Positions 19,809 to 28,092 of a DNA stretch of 64,000 nt are shown piece after piece (positions within the stretch are counted from its first letter, which is position 1; every line of letters begins with the position of its first letter). The notes under the pieces were generated by a model that was not told where the DNA came from, did not search any database, and saw only the letters and a list, made by a program, of their open reading frames with translations. Origin of the DNA: Verrucomicrobia bacterium LP2A (GTDB taxonomy: Bacteria; Verrucomicrobiota; Verrucomicrobiia; Methylacidiphilales; Methylacidiphilaceae); the NCBI GenBank assembly GCA_000526255.1, contig JAFS01000002.1, positions 806,001 through 870,000 of the forward strand, written 5' to 3'. Both the position numbers and the translations under genes were made by a program.

Positions 19809-20549
19809 GCCTCTTCGCTATTTCAACCGGGGAGAGCCGGAAGATCGAGCCGCAACTTTCCGGCTTTGAGGAGCGCAGGAAGTCTTAGGTAGCGGAAGCT
19901 CCGAAAGCCTCTGGCCATCCTTGTGGCCGGTTGGATCAGCCCGTTGATCGCTTCGATGGGTCCGTTGGCGATCCAGCCCTGGAGAAAGGCGATGATTTCC
20001 CCCAGGTGTTCTTTGATGGTTTTGGAGAGCCTTCGGAAGCGGGAAGCTCGCTCCCCGCCCTGGCCCAAGGAACCTCCAGCAGCCGAACTTCATGCTCCGG
20101 GCAGTCGATTCGAGGAACCCGAGCGATCGACTCGGTCCGGTACTGCCAGCAGTTTATGTGCCGGTACCGCTTCTCCCCCGCGTTGTGTACGGGGGAAGGT
20201 CTTCGACATTCCGGACACGGGAACCGACGACCTTGCTCAAAACGTGAGCCAGATCTGTAGAGTATGTATGCTCTTTCGCGGAGAGCTCGCTCTGGCCCAT
20301 CTTCCCTTCCGAACCCAGTGGCAGTACCGGAGCGAAACTCTTCTTCGCGTCCGTCCCGCAAGCGTCAACCAGGCATCCTGGCCTGGCAGTCCACAGTTGA
20401 GGAGGATCGACAAAGGCGAAGTGCCCTTGACGGCTGTCCGGCCTCGTCCCTTCCCACAATCCGTTGAAGGCGGATGGCAAGAACCCCGCTTCTTGCCATC
20501 CCTTAACGGAAAATCCGCTCTCCTTACCCACTTCATTCAGCGAGGAACC
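19809..20549 (-). mobile_element. ISL3-like short element A (internally deleted, MITE-like)
   Basis: About 741 bp carrying both ends of an ISL3-family element. On the minus strand the zinc-finger N-terminus (FPCPECRRPSPV, YRTESIARVPRIDCPEHEV) runs to VPWARAGS and then jumps to the far C-terminus (RLSKTIKEHLGEIIAFLQGW, MARGFRSFRYLRL). The catalytic DDE region is missing and the two parts are out of frame. The terminal sequences GGCCTCTTCGCT and GGTTCCTCGCTGA are imperfect inverted repeats. Its right end supplies the stop of the AlbA_2 gene. The same deletion is seen in copy C (57874-58611). Confidence 0.75.
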
Positions 20550-21721
20550 GATTTTCGCGTCATCTCTCGCGCACTGGGCCGCACCACGATAGCCTTGAAG
20601 AGATTCCCGGTACGATCATCGATCAGTTCAATCTGAGGCCAGGCTCGCAGTGCCCGCAGCAGGCCGCTGCCCAAGCCACGGTAGGGAAGAAGCTTGGCGG
20701 CAAAGGAAGCCAGGATGGGATTGCGCATATTGGAGTTGCCGGCCTTGACGTTCTCGATGGTCAGGTTGTTAGGCAGGTGACCGGGGCTGATGATCTCGAC
20801 GCGATCCGCAAACACCAGGACGCGGACCGGGGCGCTGATGAAATAGTCGCGATGGATGAGAGCGTTGACGACCAGCTCTTCCCACACGATGCGTGGAATC
20901 TCGGGTTGACCCTGGGAGTTGAACCCCTGCTCTCCCTGCTCCGCGCGGGTGTTGGCGATGATGAAGCTCAACGTCTGATGGAACAGATCCGCCAGCTTGC
21001 CGGTGATGTCACGGCTGTCGATGTAGCATTCGTCCACAATCTGTGTGCCGACAAAGGCGACAGCCTTAACGATGAAGGCAGGCAGCGTGTAGTGCGGCGC
21101 TTTAGCGAAGAGCAGGCCGCCCGCCACATTGAGCTGCCCACGGCTCATCAGCTTCATGTTGGTGAGCAACTGCGGCAGTGGCTGGTTGTGCTGGGCAAGC
21201 GGCTCGCCGAATTGCTCCTTAAAGAACTCTTCGAAATAGGACATGTCCACATCGCCCGCGCCCAGGCCTGCCACCAGTGTTTCGTCGCCATGCACCAAGC
21301 CCGACTCCTGGAATAGGCGCTGAAGCTCTTCGCGCGAGGTTGCGCGGCGCTTGTCTGAGGCACTCTTCACCCAGAAAACACCGTTTTTATCCTGGTACGG
21401 CTTACTGATGCCTTCAGGAATGGAGACCACCATCACTGTGCCATCTGGGTGCGGCACAGTGTCGGTCAACAGATTGACAGCGGGCTTGACGTTCTGCGAG
21501 GCCGCGTTGGCGACAAGTTGATTGAGGCGAGCCAAGTCGGCAGCGGACAGACCGCGCACCGAGCCATCATCATTCACGCCGATGAAGATGCGTCCACCCG
21601 AGCTGTTGCTGAAGGCGACGATCTCGGCCGCTAGGGCATCGGGATTCTTCACGTCCGCCTTGAACTGCTGGCGGCTGTCCTCGCCCCGTGTGAGGAGGTC
21701 GATCAGCTCTGTGGCTTCCAT
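20537..21721 (-). CDS. AlbA_2 (Schlafen-type) domain ATP-binding regulator
   Basis: 394 aa. The N-terminal AlbA_2/Schlafen domain has EDSRQQFKADVKNPDALAAE and IVAFSNSSGGRIFIGVNDDG. The C-terminal half has the GHKL-ATPase-like block EIPRIVWEELVVNALIHRDY, VEIISPGHLPNNL and NPILASFAAKLLPYRGLGSG, typical of COG2865-type predicted transcriptional regulators. Its start overlaps the 3' end of the PHP-ATPase gene by 19 bp, so the two are one transcription unit. The last few residues and the TGA stop come from the inserted ISL3-like element, so the native C-terminus is slightly altered. The usual end of this family includes a winged helix, which may have been lost. Confidence 0.8.
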   Translation of the reverse strand: MEATELIDLLTRGEDSRQQFKADVKNPDALAAEIVAFSNSSGGRIFIGVNDDGSVRGLSAADLARLNQLVANAASQNVKPAVNLLTDTVPHPDGTVMVVSIPEGISKPYQDKNGVFWVKSASDKRRATSREELQRLFQESGLVHGDETLVAGLGAGDVDMSYFEEFFKEQFGEPLAQHNQPLPQLLTNMKLMSRGQLNVAGGLLFAKAPHYTLPAFIVKAVAFVGTQIVDECYIDSRDITGKLADLFHQTLSFIIANTRAEQGEQGFNSQGQPEIPRIVWEELVVNALIHRDYFISAPVRVLVFADRVEIISPGHLPNNLTIENVKAGNSNMRNPILASFAAKLLPYRGLGSGLLRALRAWPQIELIDDRTGNLFKAIVVRPSAREMTRKSVPR

Positions 21722-24372
21722 AGGTTATAAACCTCTTTGCGACGGTCGAACGCTTCCCGGCCTCCTTCCATGATGTTGATGATGGCTTCCTGCACCGGAC
21801 GGGCATCGATGCTGCCGCTTTGCACGGTGACTTTCTCGTCCTGGTAGCTGCAGGCGAGCACCTGTTCCGCGTCGCCCAGAACCGGGAAATTGGCGTTGTG
21901 GGTGGCAAAGATGAATTGAACGTGCGGTTTCATTTCGCGCAGCAGCTTGATCACATCGTCGTAGATGGTCTGGTTGTCCAGATCGTCTTCCGGTTGGTCG
22001 ATGATGATTACGTCATTCTGACGTTGGCTGAGCACGTAGAGCAGCAGCGCCGAAGCGCGCTGCCCGAGCGAGTGGTGCTTCAGCTCCTTGCCGCGATAGC
22101 GGATCTCGAAACGGTTCGGCACCTGCCAGGTGACGAACTCGACCAGGTTCTGCATGAAGGTCTTCTCGAAGATCTCGGGGCTGCTGCCGGCCTTGGTCAA
22201 AGCCCCTGACAGGTTACGCAGGAGGCCGCCGAAATCGGCATAGTCCTCCATGACCGCGTGCAGGGTGGTTTCTCGGATGTTGCTACCCTTGAAAAGCTGC
22301 TGCATGAAGCGGATGGCTGCTGCCTTGTCACCTTTGAAGTCGGCTTCGATCTGCAGGGATGTCTGACCCGCGTTCACGCGGTCCAGTTCCTGCTTGATGG
22401 TGTTGAACTCGTGCAGCCAAAGCTCGTTGAGCTTTTCGATCTCAGCAAACAGCAGATCACGGATGCTGATCTGCTGTGATTCCTGCTTGGTCAACGCCTG
22501 CAGCGTCTGTTCCGCCTTGATTTTGCGCTGCTGCTGGACCAGGAACTCATCCGGCTGGATGGCGGTCATGCCGGTCTGCTTGAGCTCCTGGGCAAGTTGC
22601 CGCTCGCGTTGTGCAAATTCCTCCTGAAGGCTCGTGCGTGCGCCTTCAAACTCGCCTTGTTTGGCGACGAGACGGCCAGCAATGGTGCGTGCCTCCCGCT
22701 CAATCTGCTTGAGCTGATCGACCTTGGCGATGAGGTCGGCAAAGTCGGCGTAGTAGGCTCTGAAGAAGTCCGGGTTCTGCTTGGATACGTAGCTCGTTGC
22801 GTTGCGCAGCTCGTCCTCGTGTTCGGCGATCAATTGCCCTAAGGCGAGGATGAAGTTGTCTGCCCGGTCTTTCATGCGCGCAAGCGCAGCGGCGTCCTGC
22901 TCGAAGCCGAGACGCTTTTGGAGCTTATCGGCGATACCGGACTCCTCGAACTTCTTCAGCCGGAAGTTGGCATCGGTGAGTTGCGCCTCGAAATCGCGCT
23001 TGCGTTCGGGGATGTTGCTGAGATTGAGCCATCTCCCTGCGGCTTCACGCACGCGCTGGCGTTGAGTCTCGATTTCCTCACGCAGCACCCGCAGCTTCTC
23101 GCCGACCAGCTTTTCCACCAAGTCGGTCTCGAAGCCTTCCCCGGTACTGGAAAGATCTTTCTGTCCGAAATAGATCGGGCGGCGCAGTACGGTTTCTCGG
23201 ATCGACACGCCGGGCTGCAACTCGCCACCCAAGTAGACGTTTGGCGCCTCGCGGAAGATGCGGGAGATGGTGAACTCCTGCCCGTACAGATCGCAGGCCG
23301 TCAGCGTCGCCTTGCCGCCGCTGCCTAAAGCATGGCGGATCAACTCGTCTTTGTACTTGGTATCCTGCGCCTTCTCGCCCCGTGGGATGTCGAGGGCATA
23401 GCGCACCACCTCCAGGATGGACGACTTGCCACTGCCCCGGATGCCGATGAGCGTGTTCAGTTCGGGGGAGAAATGCAGCGTCTGCCCGTCGAGGACGCCG
23501 CCCTCGAAGAGGATGCTGCGAATGTGCGATGCCTGATGTTTGGGTGGCTCCTTGGCTACCCGCGCAGCGGGTTCGCTCAAAGCGAACTTGACCGCCTCGA
23601 AGGAGAGCTCGCCCAGCTTCAGGTAGCCGGCTTTGCCCCGACCGATTTCCTCAATGCGCTTGGGGTCGCTGCCCTCCACTTCGGCGGGGTACCAGGGCTG
23701 CAGCCAGCTTTGAATCTTGGTGCGACAAGGCTTGTCTTTGCCTGCACCATCGCGCGTGCGAACCTTTTGGAAGCCAAGGGTTCTGCGCCGAAAGCGCTCG
23801 TCCTGCGCTAACTCAGCAAGTCGGCCGCCAGCCAGCTCCGCCCATAAGCCACTGGATGCTTCGACATGGGCGAAAACGAGGAAGAAATCGCGGTGCTGGT
23901 TTTCCAGCTTCGTGATTGTCTCCGAGAGAGAACAAGAAGTGCGGCCGTTCTCCTGCTCGTACTGCGCAGGCGTCTTGCCTTCGAATGCACTGGTCAGGAA
24001 AGGGTTGATATAGTCGTGTTCATTCAGCCATTCGTCTGAGAATACAACGAGCGTGTGGATGCCATGGGCCCCGTCGCTGACCGATAACTCGACGCCGGGA
24101 AGCAGCGCAATACCCTTCTTCAGAACGGATTTGCGTAGTGCTGTGAATTCATCGAAGTCGAATTTATTGTGGTTGGTGATGACGCCAAGACGGATGCCTG
24201 CTTTCTCCAACGCAGCCATGTAGTCGCTGTTGTAGACGTTGTTGGCGCCCGTGTACGTGAACTCGCGATCTGCACGGGTGTGTAGATGGAAGTCTGCGCG
24301 AATCCACTGTGCCCCTTCTGGAAAGACAACGGATCGAGTCCCTGACTGCTTTGGTGGCAGACTTTCCTTCAT
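21703..24372 (-). CDS. PHP-domain plus SMC-like AAA ATPase (TrlF/Ppl-type, predicted anti-phage)
   Basis: 889 aa. N-terminal PHP phosphoesterase: metal motif ADFHLHTRADREFTYTG (HLH at 29-31), GVITNHNKFDFDEF, LLPGVELSV and HGIHTLVVF. An SMC/ABC-like ATPase follows: Walker A LIGIRGSGKSSILEVVRYAL (about 310), a long coiled coil (about 440-700), signature LGQRASALLLYVL, Walker B DVIIIDQPEDDLDNQTIYDD and switch FIFATHNANFPVLGDAEQVL. This layout is that of TrlF-family proteins and of the PHP-ATPase called Ppl in anti-phage surveys. The molecular target (DNA, tRNA or nucleotide) is not known to me. It overlaps the downstream AlbA_2 gene, so the pair probably works together. Confidence 0.85.
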   Translation of the reverse strand: MKESLPPKQSGTRSVVFPEGAQWIRADFHLHTRADREFTYTGANNVYNSDYMAALEKAGIRLGVITNHNKFDFDEFTALRKSVLKKGIALLPGVELSVSDGAHGIHTLVVFSDEWLNEHDYINPFLTSAFEGKTPAQYEQENGRTSCSLSETITKLENQHRDFFLVFAHVEASSGLWAELAGGRLAELAQDERFRRRTLGFQKVRTRDGAGKDKPCRTKIQSWLQPWYPAEVEGSDPKRIEEIGRGKAGYLKLGELSFEAVKFALSEPAARVAKEPPKHQASHIRSILFEGGVLDGQTLHFSPELNTLIGIRGSGKSSILEVVRYALDIPRGEKAQDTKYKDELIRHALGSGGKATLTACDLYGQEFTISRIFREAPNVYLGGELQPGVSIRETVLRRPIYFGQKDLSSTGEGFETDLVEKLVGEKLRVLREEIETQRQRVREAAGRWLNLSNIPERKRDFEAQLTDANFRLKKFEESGIADKLQKRLGFEQDAAALARMKDRADNFILALGQLIAEHEDELRNATSYVSKQNPDFFRAYYADFADLIAKVDQLKQIEREARTIAGRLVAKQGEFEGARTSLQEEFAQRERQLAQELKQTGMTAIQPDEFLVQQQRKIKAEQTLQALTKQESQQISIRDLLFAEIEKLNELWLHEFNTIKQELDRVNAGQTSLQIEADFKGDKAAAIRFMQQLFKGSNIRETTLHAVMEDYADFGGLLRNLSGALTKAGSSPEIFEKTFMQNLVEFVTWQVPNRFEIRYRGKELKHHSLGQRASALLLYVLSQRQNDVIIIDQPEDDLDNQTIYDDVIKLLREMKPHVQFIFATHNANFPVLGDAEQVLACSYQDEKVTVQSGSIDARPVQEAIINIMEGGREAFDRRKEVYNLWKPQS

Positions 24373-24441
24373 CGCCCCTCCTCGTGCGCTGACCGTCCCG
24401 CGATCTTGGGCCGCTGCGAGCGCTTGTGCTTCATCGAAAAG

Positions 24442-25832
24442 ATTTGCTTTGCGCTATTTCAACTGGGTTGAGCCCGAAGATCGAGTCGCAACTTTTCGGC
24501 TTCGAAAAACGCGCCAATTCCCAGGTAACGGAAGCTTCGAAAGCCGCTGGCCATTCTTGGGCAAGCCGGATCGGCCCGTGGGTGGCTTCTTCGATGGTTC
24601 CGTTGGCAATCCTGCTCCGGGGAAAGGCGTCTGATTCCTCCCAGGCGTTCTTTGATTGTTTTGGAGGCTCTTTGGAAGGGCGCAACCCGACTGCGATCCC
24701 CTCACGGGCATCACCAGCGGGTCTCTTGGAAAGCCTTTGCAACCCAAAGGCTCTTCCCAATCGAGGATAGGCGGCGCAAAGGGAACTCCGCAGACCCTTC
24801 TGCTCCTCGCTTCGCGTCCATTCGTTGCCTCGGAGCGCCCAGAGGCTTCCTTTCGGCAGCAACCCTTGACGCCCGAACTCCTTGCGCACCTGGTCGACCG
24901 CCTCTCCCGCCATCTGCATGACATGGAAATGATCGAAAATCCTCTCCGCCTTCGGAAAAAACTCCCGGGCTCCAGAGATGTAGGAGGGGCTCATATCCAT
25001 GCAGACCGCTTCGATCTGCCCCGGATCGGCATTATGTTCCTCCATCTCCTTGGCGAAGGCTTCCAGAGCCTCCTTTCCTCTGCCCTCGGCAAGGAAGAGC
25101 AGCTTCCGGCTCTCCGCATCGGTAACGACCGTCACGTAACGGTGGCCCCGCTTGCTACTGGTCTCATCCACCAGGATCTTCTTGACCTCGCTCCAGTCCT
25201 CGCGTCGGTAGGCCTTTTCCACGTAGTGCCCCAAGACCCGCCAGAGCCGGGTATCTTGCTCCTTGAGCATCTCCGCCATCGCGGAAACCGACATCTCCCG
25301 GGAAAGCATCCAAATGACCGCCTCCATCATGAGAGTAAACCCGCTCCCCGCCCTGGCCCAAGGAACCTCCACCAGCCGAACTCCATGCTCCGGACAGTCG
25401 ATCCGAGGCACCCGAGCGATCCACTCGGTCCGGTACTGCCAGAAGTTCATGTGCCTCCACCGCTTCTCCACCGTGTCGTGTACGGGGGAAGCTCTTCGAC
25501 ATTCCGGACAGGGAAACCGATGACCTTGCTCACAACCCAAGCCAGATCTTCAGAGTGTGCTCCTTCGCAGAGAGCTCACTCCGGCTCACCTTCCCTTCCG
25601 AACCCAGTTGCAGCGCCGCAGCAAAAAGCTTGTTCGCGTCCCTTCCGCAAGCATCAACCAGGCAGCCCGGTCTGGCAATCCGCCGTCAAGGAGGATCGAC
25701 GAAGTCGAAGTGTCCTTGACGGCTTCCTCTCTCCCCAAAAATCCGTCGAAGACGGAGGGCAAGAACCCCGCTTCTTGCCATCCCTTAACCGAAATCCGCT
25801 CCCCCCTTACCCACTCAATTCAGCGAGGAGCC
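24442..25832 (-). mobile_element. ISL3-like element B (longest copy, decayed)
   Basis: About 1.39 kb. The right end reads GCTCCCCCCTTACCCACTCA then CAGCGAGGAGCC (ending 25832); the left end is near GCGCTATTTCAACTGGGTTG. These match the ends of copies A and C. It includes the central transposase region that A and C lack. The left boundary is uncertain by about 10 bp and I see no clear target duplication. It sits between the PHP-ATPase gene and fic. Confidence 0.7.
24459..25540 (-). pseudogene. ISL3-family transposase, frameshifted
   Basis: An intact N-terminal two-thirds: zinc-finger FPCPECRRASPV, AVIWMLSREMSVSAMAEMLK, DDE-type catalytic motifs ILVDETSSKRGHRYVTVV, AVCMDMSPSYISGAREFFP and RIFDHFHVMQMAGEAVDQV. 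Near the C-terminus the frame breaks at least twice: the conserved SKTIKERLGGI, IANGTIEEATHGPIRLA and SGFRSFRYLGI lie in different frames. The end that should read GFRSFRYLRIAAFLKAGKLR is out of frame. It is probably inactive, unless the breaks are sequencing errors. Confidence 0.75.
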
Positions 25833-25869
25833 ATATATTTCGACTGATAGTCAGTAATCATAGCCTGCA

Positions 25870-26964
25870 TCACCTTCCCCCCGACACGTCAAGGAATAGG
25901 CGCACAAGGTCCGTGTTGACGTAGTAGTTGCTCCGGCCCGAGCGATGCTTGGCGACGAAGCCGTTCTCCGCCAGCAGATCGAGATACTTGGCCGCCGTCT
26001 GACGGGAGACCTTGAGGTCTTTCACCACGAAGTCGATGCGTGTGTAAGGGTGGCGGAACAGGTTGTTCAGCAGGTCTTGCGAGTAAAGGTTCGGCAGATC
26101 GTCGCGCAGCCGCTTCTTCCCGCTGGCCATCTGGGTTCGTATGCCCTCGACCAGCGCGAGCGTGATTTGCGCCGTGTTGGCCACGGCCTCCAGCATATAA
26201 AGAATCCAGTCTTCCCATGCGCCTTTGGTGCGCACCGCCTGAATCAGGCGGTAGTAGTCCGCCTTCGTCCGCGTGATGTGGCGCGAGAGATAGAGGATCG
26301 GGGTTTCGAGAAGCCCGGCGCGCGTGAGATAAAGCACGTTTAGGATGCGCCCAATGCGTCCGTTCCCATCGGAAAACGGGTGGATGCTCTCGAACTGGTG
26401 GTGGATGAGCGCCATCTTGATAAGCGGATCGAGGGAAGAGCGTTCGTCCTCGTTGATGAAGCGCTCCAACGCCGACATTGCCGCTTCGATCTCGCGCGCA
26501 TCCTGCGGCGGGACATAGACTACCTCGCCGGTGGTGTCGTTCTTGAGCGCGGTTCCGGGCGTGACGCGAAACCCGTCGTCCCGGCGCTTGAGAAGGCGGA
26601 ATATCTCGATCAGCGTGCGGTTGGTGATGAGGCCGTCGGACGTAAGCAGCCGGTCATAGCCAAGCTTGAGGGCGTCGCGGTAAAGGGCGACTTCCTTGGC
26701 GGCTGGGGAAACTAGCCCCTCAAGCTGAAGGTCGGCCTGGAACAGTTCGTCCTGCGTGGTGACGATGTTTTCGATTTCGGAGGACGTCTTCGCCTCCTGA
26801 AGCGCGAGCGTGTCGATAAGGATGCCCTGATTGGGGATCGTCGCCGCGCGCCCTTTCAGTTCGGCCAGGGCGCGGTTTGCCTTGGCAAGCGCCTTGAGCA
26901 CCGGAACCGTTTCGAGGTTCACCGGCGGCGGCAGGGCGGGAATGGCATAGCTCGGCTTTAACAT
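25870..26964 (-). CDS. Fic-domain protein with N-terminal inhibitory helix and C-terminal winged helix
   Basis: 364 aa. Fic core motif HPFSDGNGRIGR (about 195-206) has all the catalytic and phosphate-binding residues, so AMP (or other NMP) transfer to a target hydroxyl is expected. The inhibitory motif SSEIEN (61-66) fits (S/T)xxxE(G/N) before the core, i.e. a class II self-inhibited Fic. The C-terminus RIDFVVKDLKVSRQTAAKYL, DLLAENGFVAKHRSGRSNYY is a winged helix-turn-helix. This Fic-wHTH layout is widespread, often autoregulated and sometimes counted among toxin-antitoxin or defence genes. Two inverted repeats lie just upstream. Confidence 0.92.
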   Translation of the reverse strand: MLKPSYAIPALPPPVNLETVPVLKALAKANRALAELKGRAATIPNQGILIDTLALQEAKTSSEIENIVTTQDELFQADLQLEGLVSPAAKEVALYRDALKLGYDRLLTSDGLITNRTLIEIFRLLKRRDDGFRVTPGTALKNDTTGEVVYVPPQDAREIEAAMSALERFINEDERSSLDPLIKMALIHHQFESIHPFSDGNGRIGRILNVLYLTRAGLLETPILYLSRHITRTKADYYRLIQAVRTKGAWEDWILYMLEAVANTAQITLALVEGIRTQMASGKKRLRDDLPNLYSQDLLNNLFRHPYTRIDFVVKDLKVSRQTAAKYLDLLAENGFVAKHRSGRSNYYVNTDLVRLFLDVSGGR

Positions 26965-26976
26965 GTCGGCCAGTAT

Positions 26977-27005
26977 GTGTTAAAAATATCATATATCCTT
27001 AACAC
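26977..27005. promoter_or_regulatory. inverted repeat over the fic promoter
   Basis: Perfect 7-bp arms GTGTTAA (26977-26983) and TTAACAC (26999-27005), 15 nt apart, enclose an AT-rich stretch with TATGAT on the fic strand. It is well placed to be an operator for autorepression by the Fic winged helix. Confidence 0.5.
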
Positions 27006-27013
27006 GTCAGAAG

Positions 27014-27040
27014 CGACAGGTATAGGGAAATTGCCTGTCG
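27014..27040. promoter_or_regulatory. second inverted repeat in the fic-abiE gap
   Basis: Perfect 7-bp arms CGACAGG (27014-27020) and CCTGTCG (27034-27040), 13-nt spacer. Either an operator for the divergent fic gene or a short hairpin; no T-run follows on either strand. Confidence 0.35.
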
Positions 27041-27084
27041 TTGACAGATCGCCAAAGCTTGGCCGTGACGCGCTACACTAGAGA

Positions 27085-27125
27085 AAGTGAACTTTCACGC
27101 ATGTCAGATGCAGGAAAGTTCACTT
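27085..27125. promoter_or_regulatory. long inverted repeat upstream of abiEi, candidate AbiEi operator
   Basis: Perfect 12-bp arms AAGTGAACTTTC (27085-27096) and GAAAGTTCACTT (27114-27125) with a 17-nt spacer, 140 bp before the abiEi start. AbiEi proteins are known to bind inverted repeats upstream of their own operon and repress it cooperatively; this fits in type and position. Confidence 0.5.
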
Positions 27126-27264
27126 CGCAGGGTGAGGAAGGCTCCCTTTGGGCCGGAACCGCCGCAGCATCGTATTAAAAAATGCGCCCTGAAAGCGGAT
27201 TTTCAAGAATGATCCGATTATAGAGTCATATTGCCCATTCCGCGCTAAGAGCGGATAATGAGAT

Positions 27265-28092
27265 ATGATCAGAGTTGAACGATCAGCCCTGTCCTCCTAC
27301 GCTTCCGGCCTGCTTGCCAGGGGCCGAGGGGTCTTTTCTGCGGACGAAGCGCAGAAGGAGATCGGCATTAGCCGGGGCGCATTCCTCGATGCCGCCGAGC
27401 GATTGCAGCGGCGCGGCCAGCTCATTCGGCCCAGGCGCGGCTTCTACGTGGTCGTGCCGCCACAGCACGCCACGACGGGAGCGCCACCGCCCGAGTGGTA
27501 CATCGACGCCCTGATGCGCCACGAAAAGCGGCCCTATTATGTGGGGCTGCTGGCGGCGGCGGCGGCCCACGGCGCTTCCCATCAGGCCGTCATGGAGTTT
27601 CAAGTCGTCACAGATAAACTCCTGCCCGACATCGAGGCCGGACGGACGCGGATCGTCTTTTCCTACCGCAAGGACATGGCGGCGGTGGCGGCGGGAATCG
27701 AGGATCGCAAGACGCAATCGGGCTATATGAAGCTGTCCTCGCCGGAACTCACGGCGCTCGATCTGGTGCGCTACCCGCAATCCGGCGCGGGCCTGGACAA
27801 CATTGCGACGGTGCTTTCCGAGCTTGCCGAACGGCTGCAACCGGAAAAGCTCGCCTCCCTGTCGGGCGCCTTCGAGAAAGCGGTCGTGCAACGCCTTGGG
27901 CATCTGCTCGGAAGGCTGAGGCATCCGCAGATTGCGGAGCCGATGTTCGTGGCGCTGTCGGCGCGCGGGCCGCTGCCGTGGGTCGAACTCGATCCCAAAC
28001 AGGCGGGCGATCCCGATTTGTCGCCGCCGCCATCCGAACGCGATGAACGCTGGCGCGTGATCGTTCGCCGACCGCCGGAGATTGACGAGTGA
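27265..28092 (+). CDS. abiEi: AbiEi-type antitoxin / transcriptional regulator
   Basis: 275 aa. An N-terminal winged helix (GVFSADEAQKEIGISRGAFL, LQRRGQLIRPRRGFYVVVPP) is followed by the AbiEi domain (YYVGLLAAAAAHGASHQAVM, then SSPELTALDLVRYPQSGAGL). It represses its operon and counters the AbiEii toxin in a type IV toxin-antitoxin system. The stop overlaps the abiEii start by 4 bp. A long inverted repeat upstream is the likely binding site. Slightly longer than many AbiEi proteins because of a Pro/Arg-rich C-terminal tail. Confidence 0.88.
   Translation: MIRVERSALSSYASGLLARGRGVFSADEAQKEIGISRGAFLDAAERLQRRGQLIRPRRGFYVVVPPQHATTGAPPPEWYIDALMRHEKRPYYVGLLAAAAAHGASHQAVMEFQVVTDKLLPDIEAGRTRIVFSYRKDMAAVAAGIEDRKTQSGYMKLSSPELTALDLVRYPQSGAGLDNIATVLSELAERLQPEKLASLSGAFEKAVVQRLGHLLGRLRHPQIAEPMFVALSARGPLPWVELDPKQAGDPDLSPPPSERDERWRVIVRRPPEIDE

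Noticed and set aside
23332-23811. Plus-strand frame of 159 codons opposite the PHP-ATPase
   Set aside because: Antisense to a protein with full PHP and ATPase motifs; no independent support.
25557-25847. Small plus-strand frames in the right flank of ISL3-like copy B
   Set aside because: They are conserved only because they lie in the IS end; copies A and C show different frames and no codon-like constraint.
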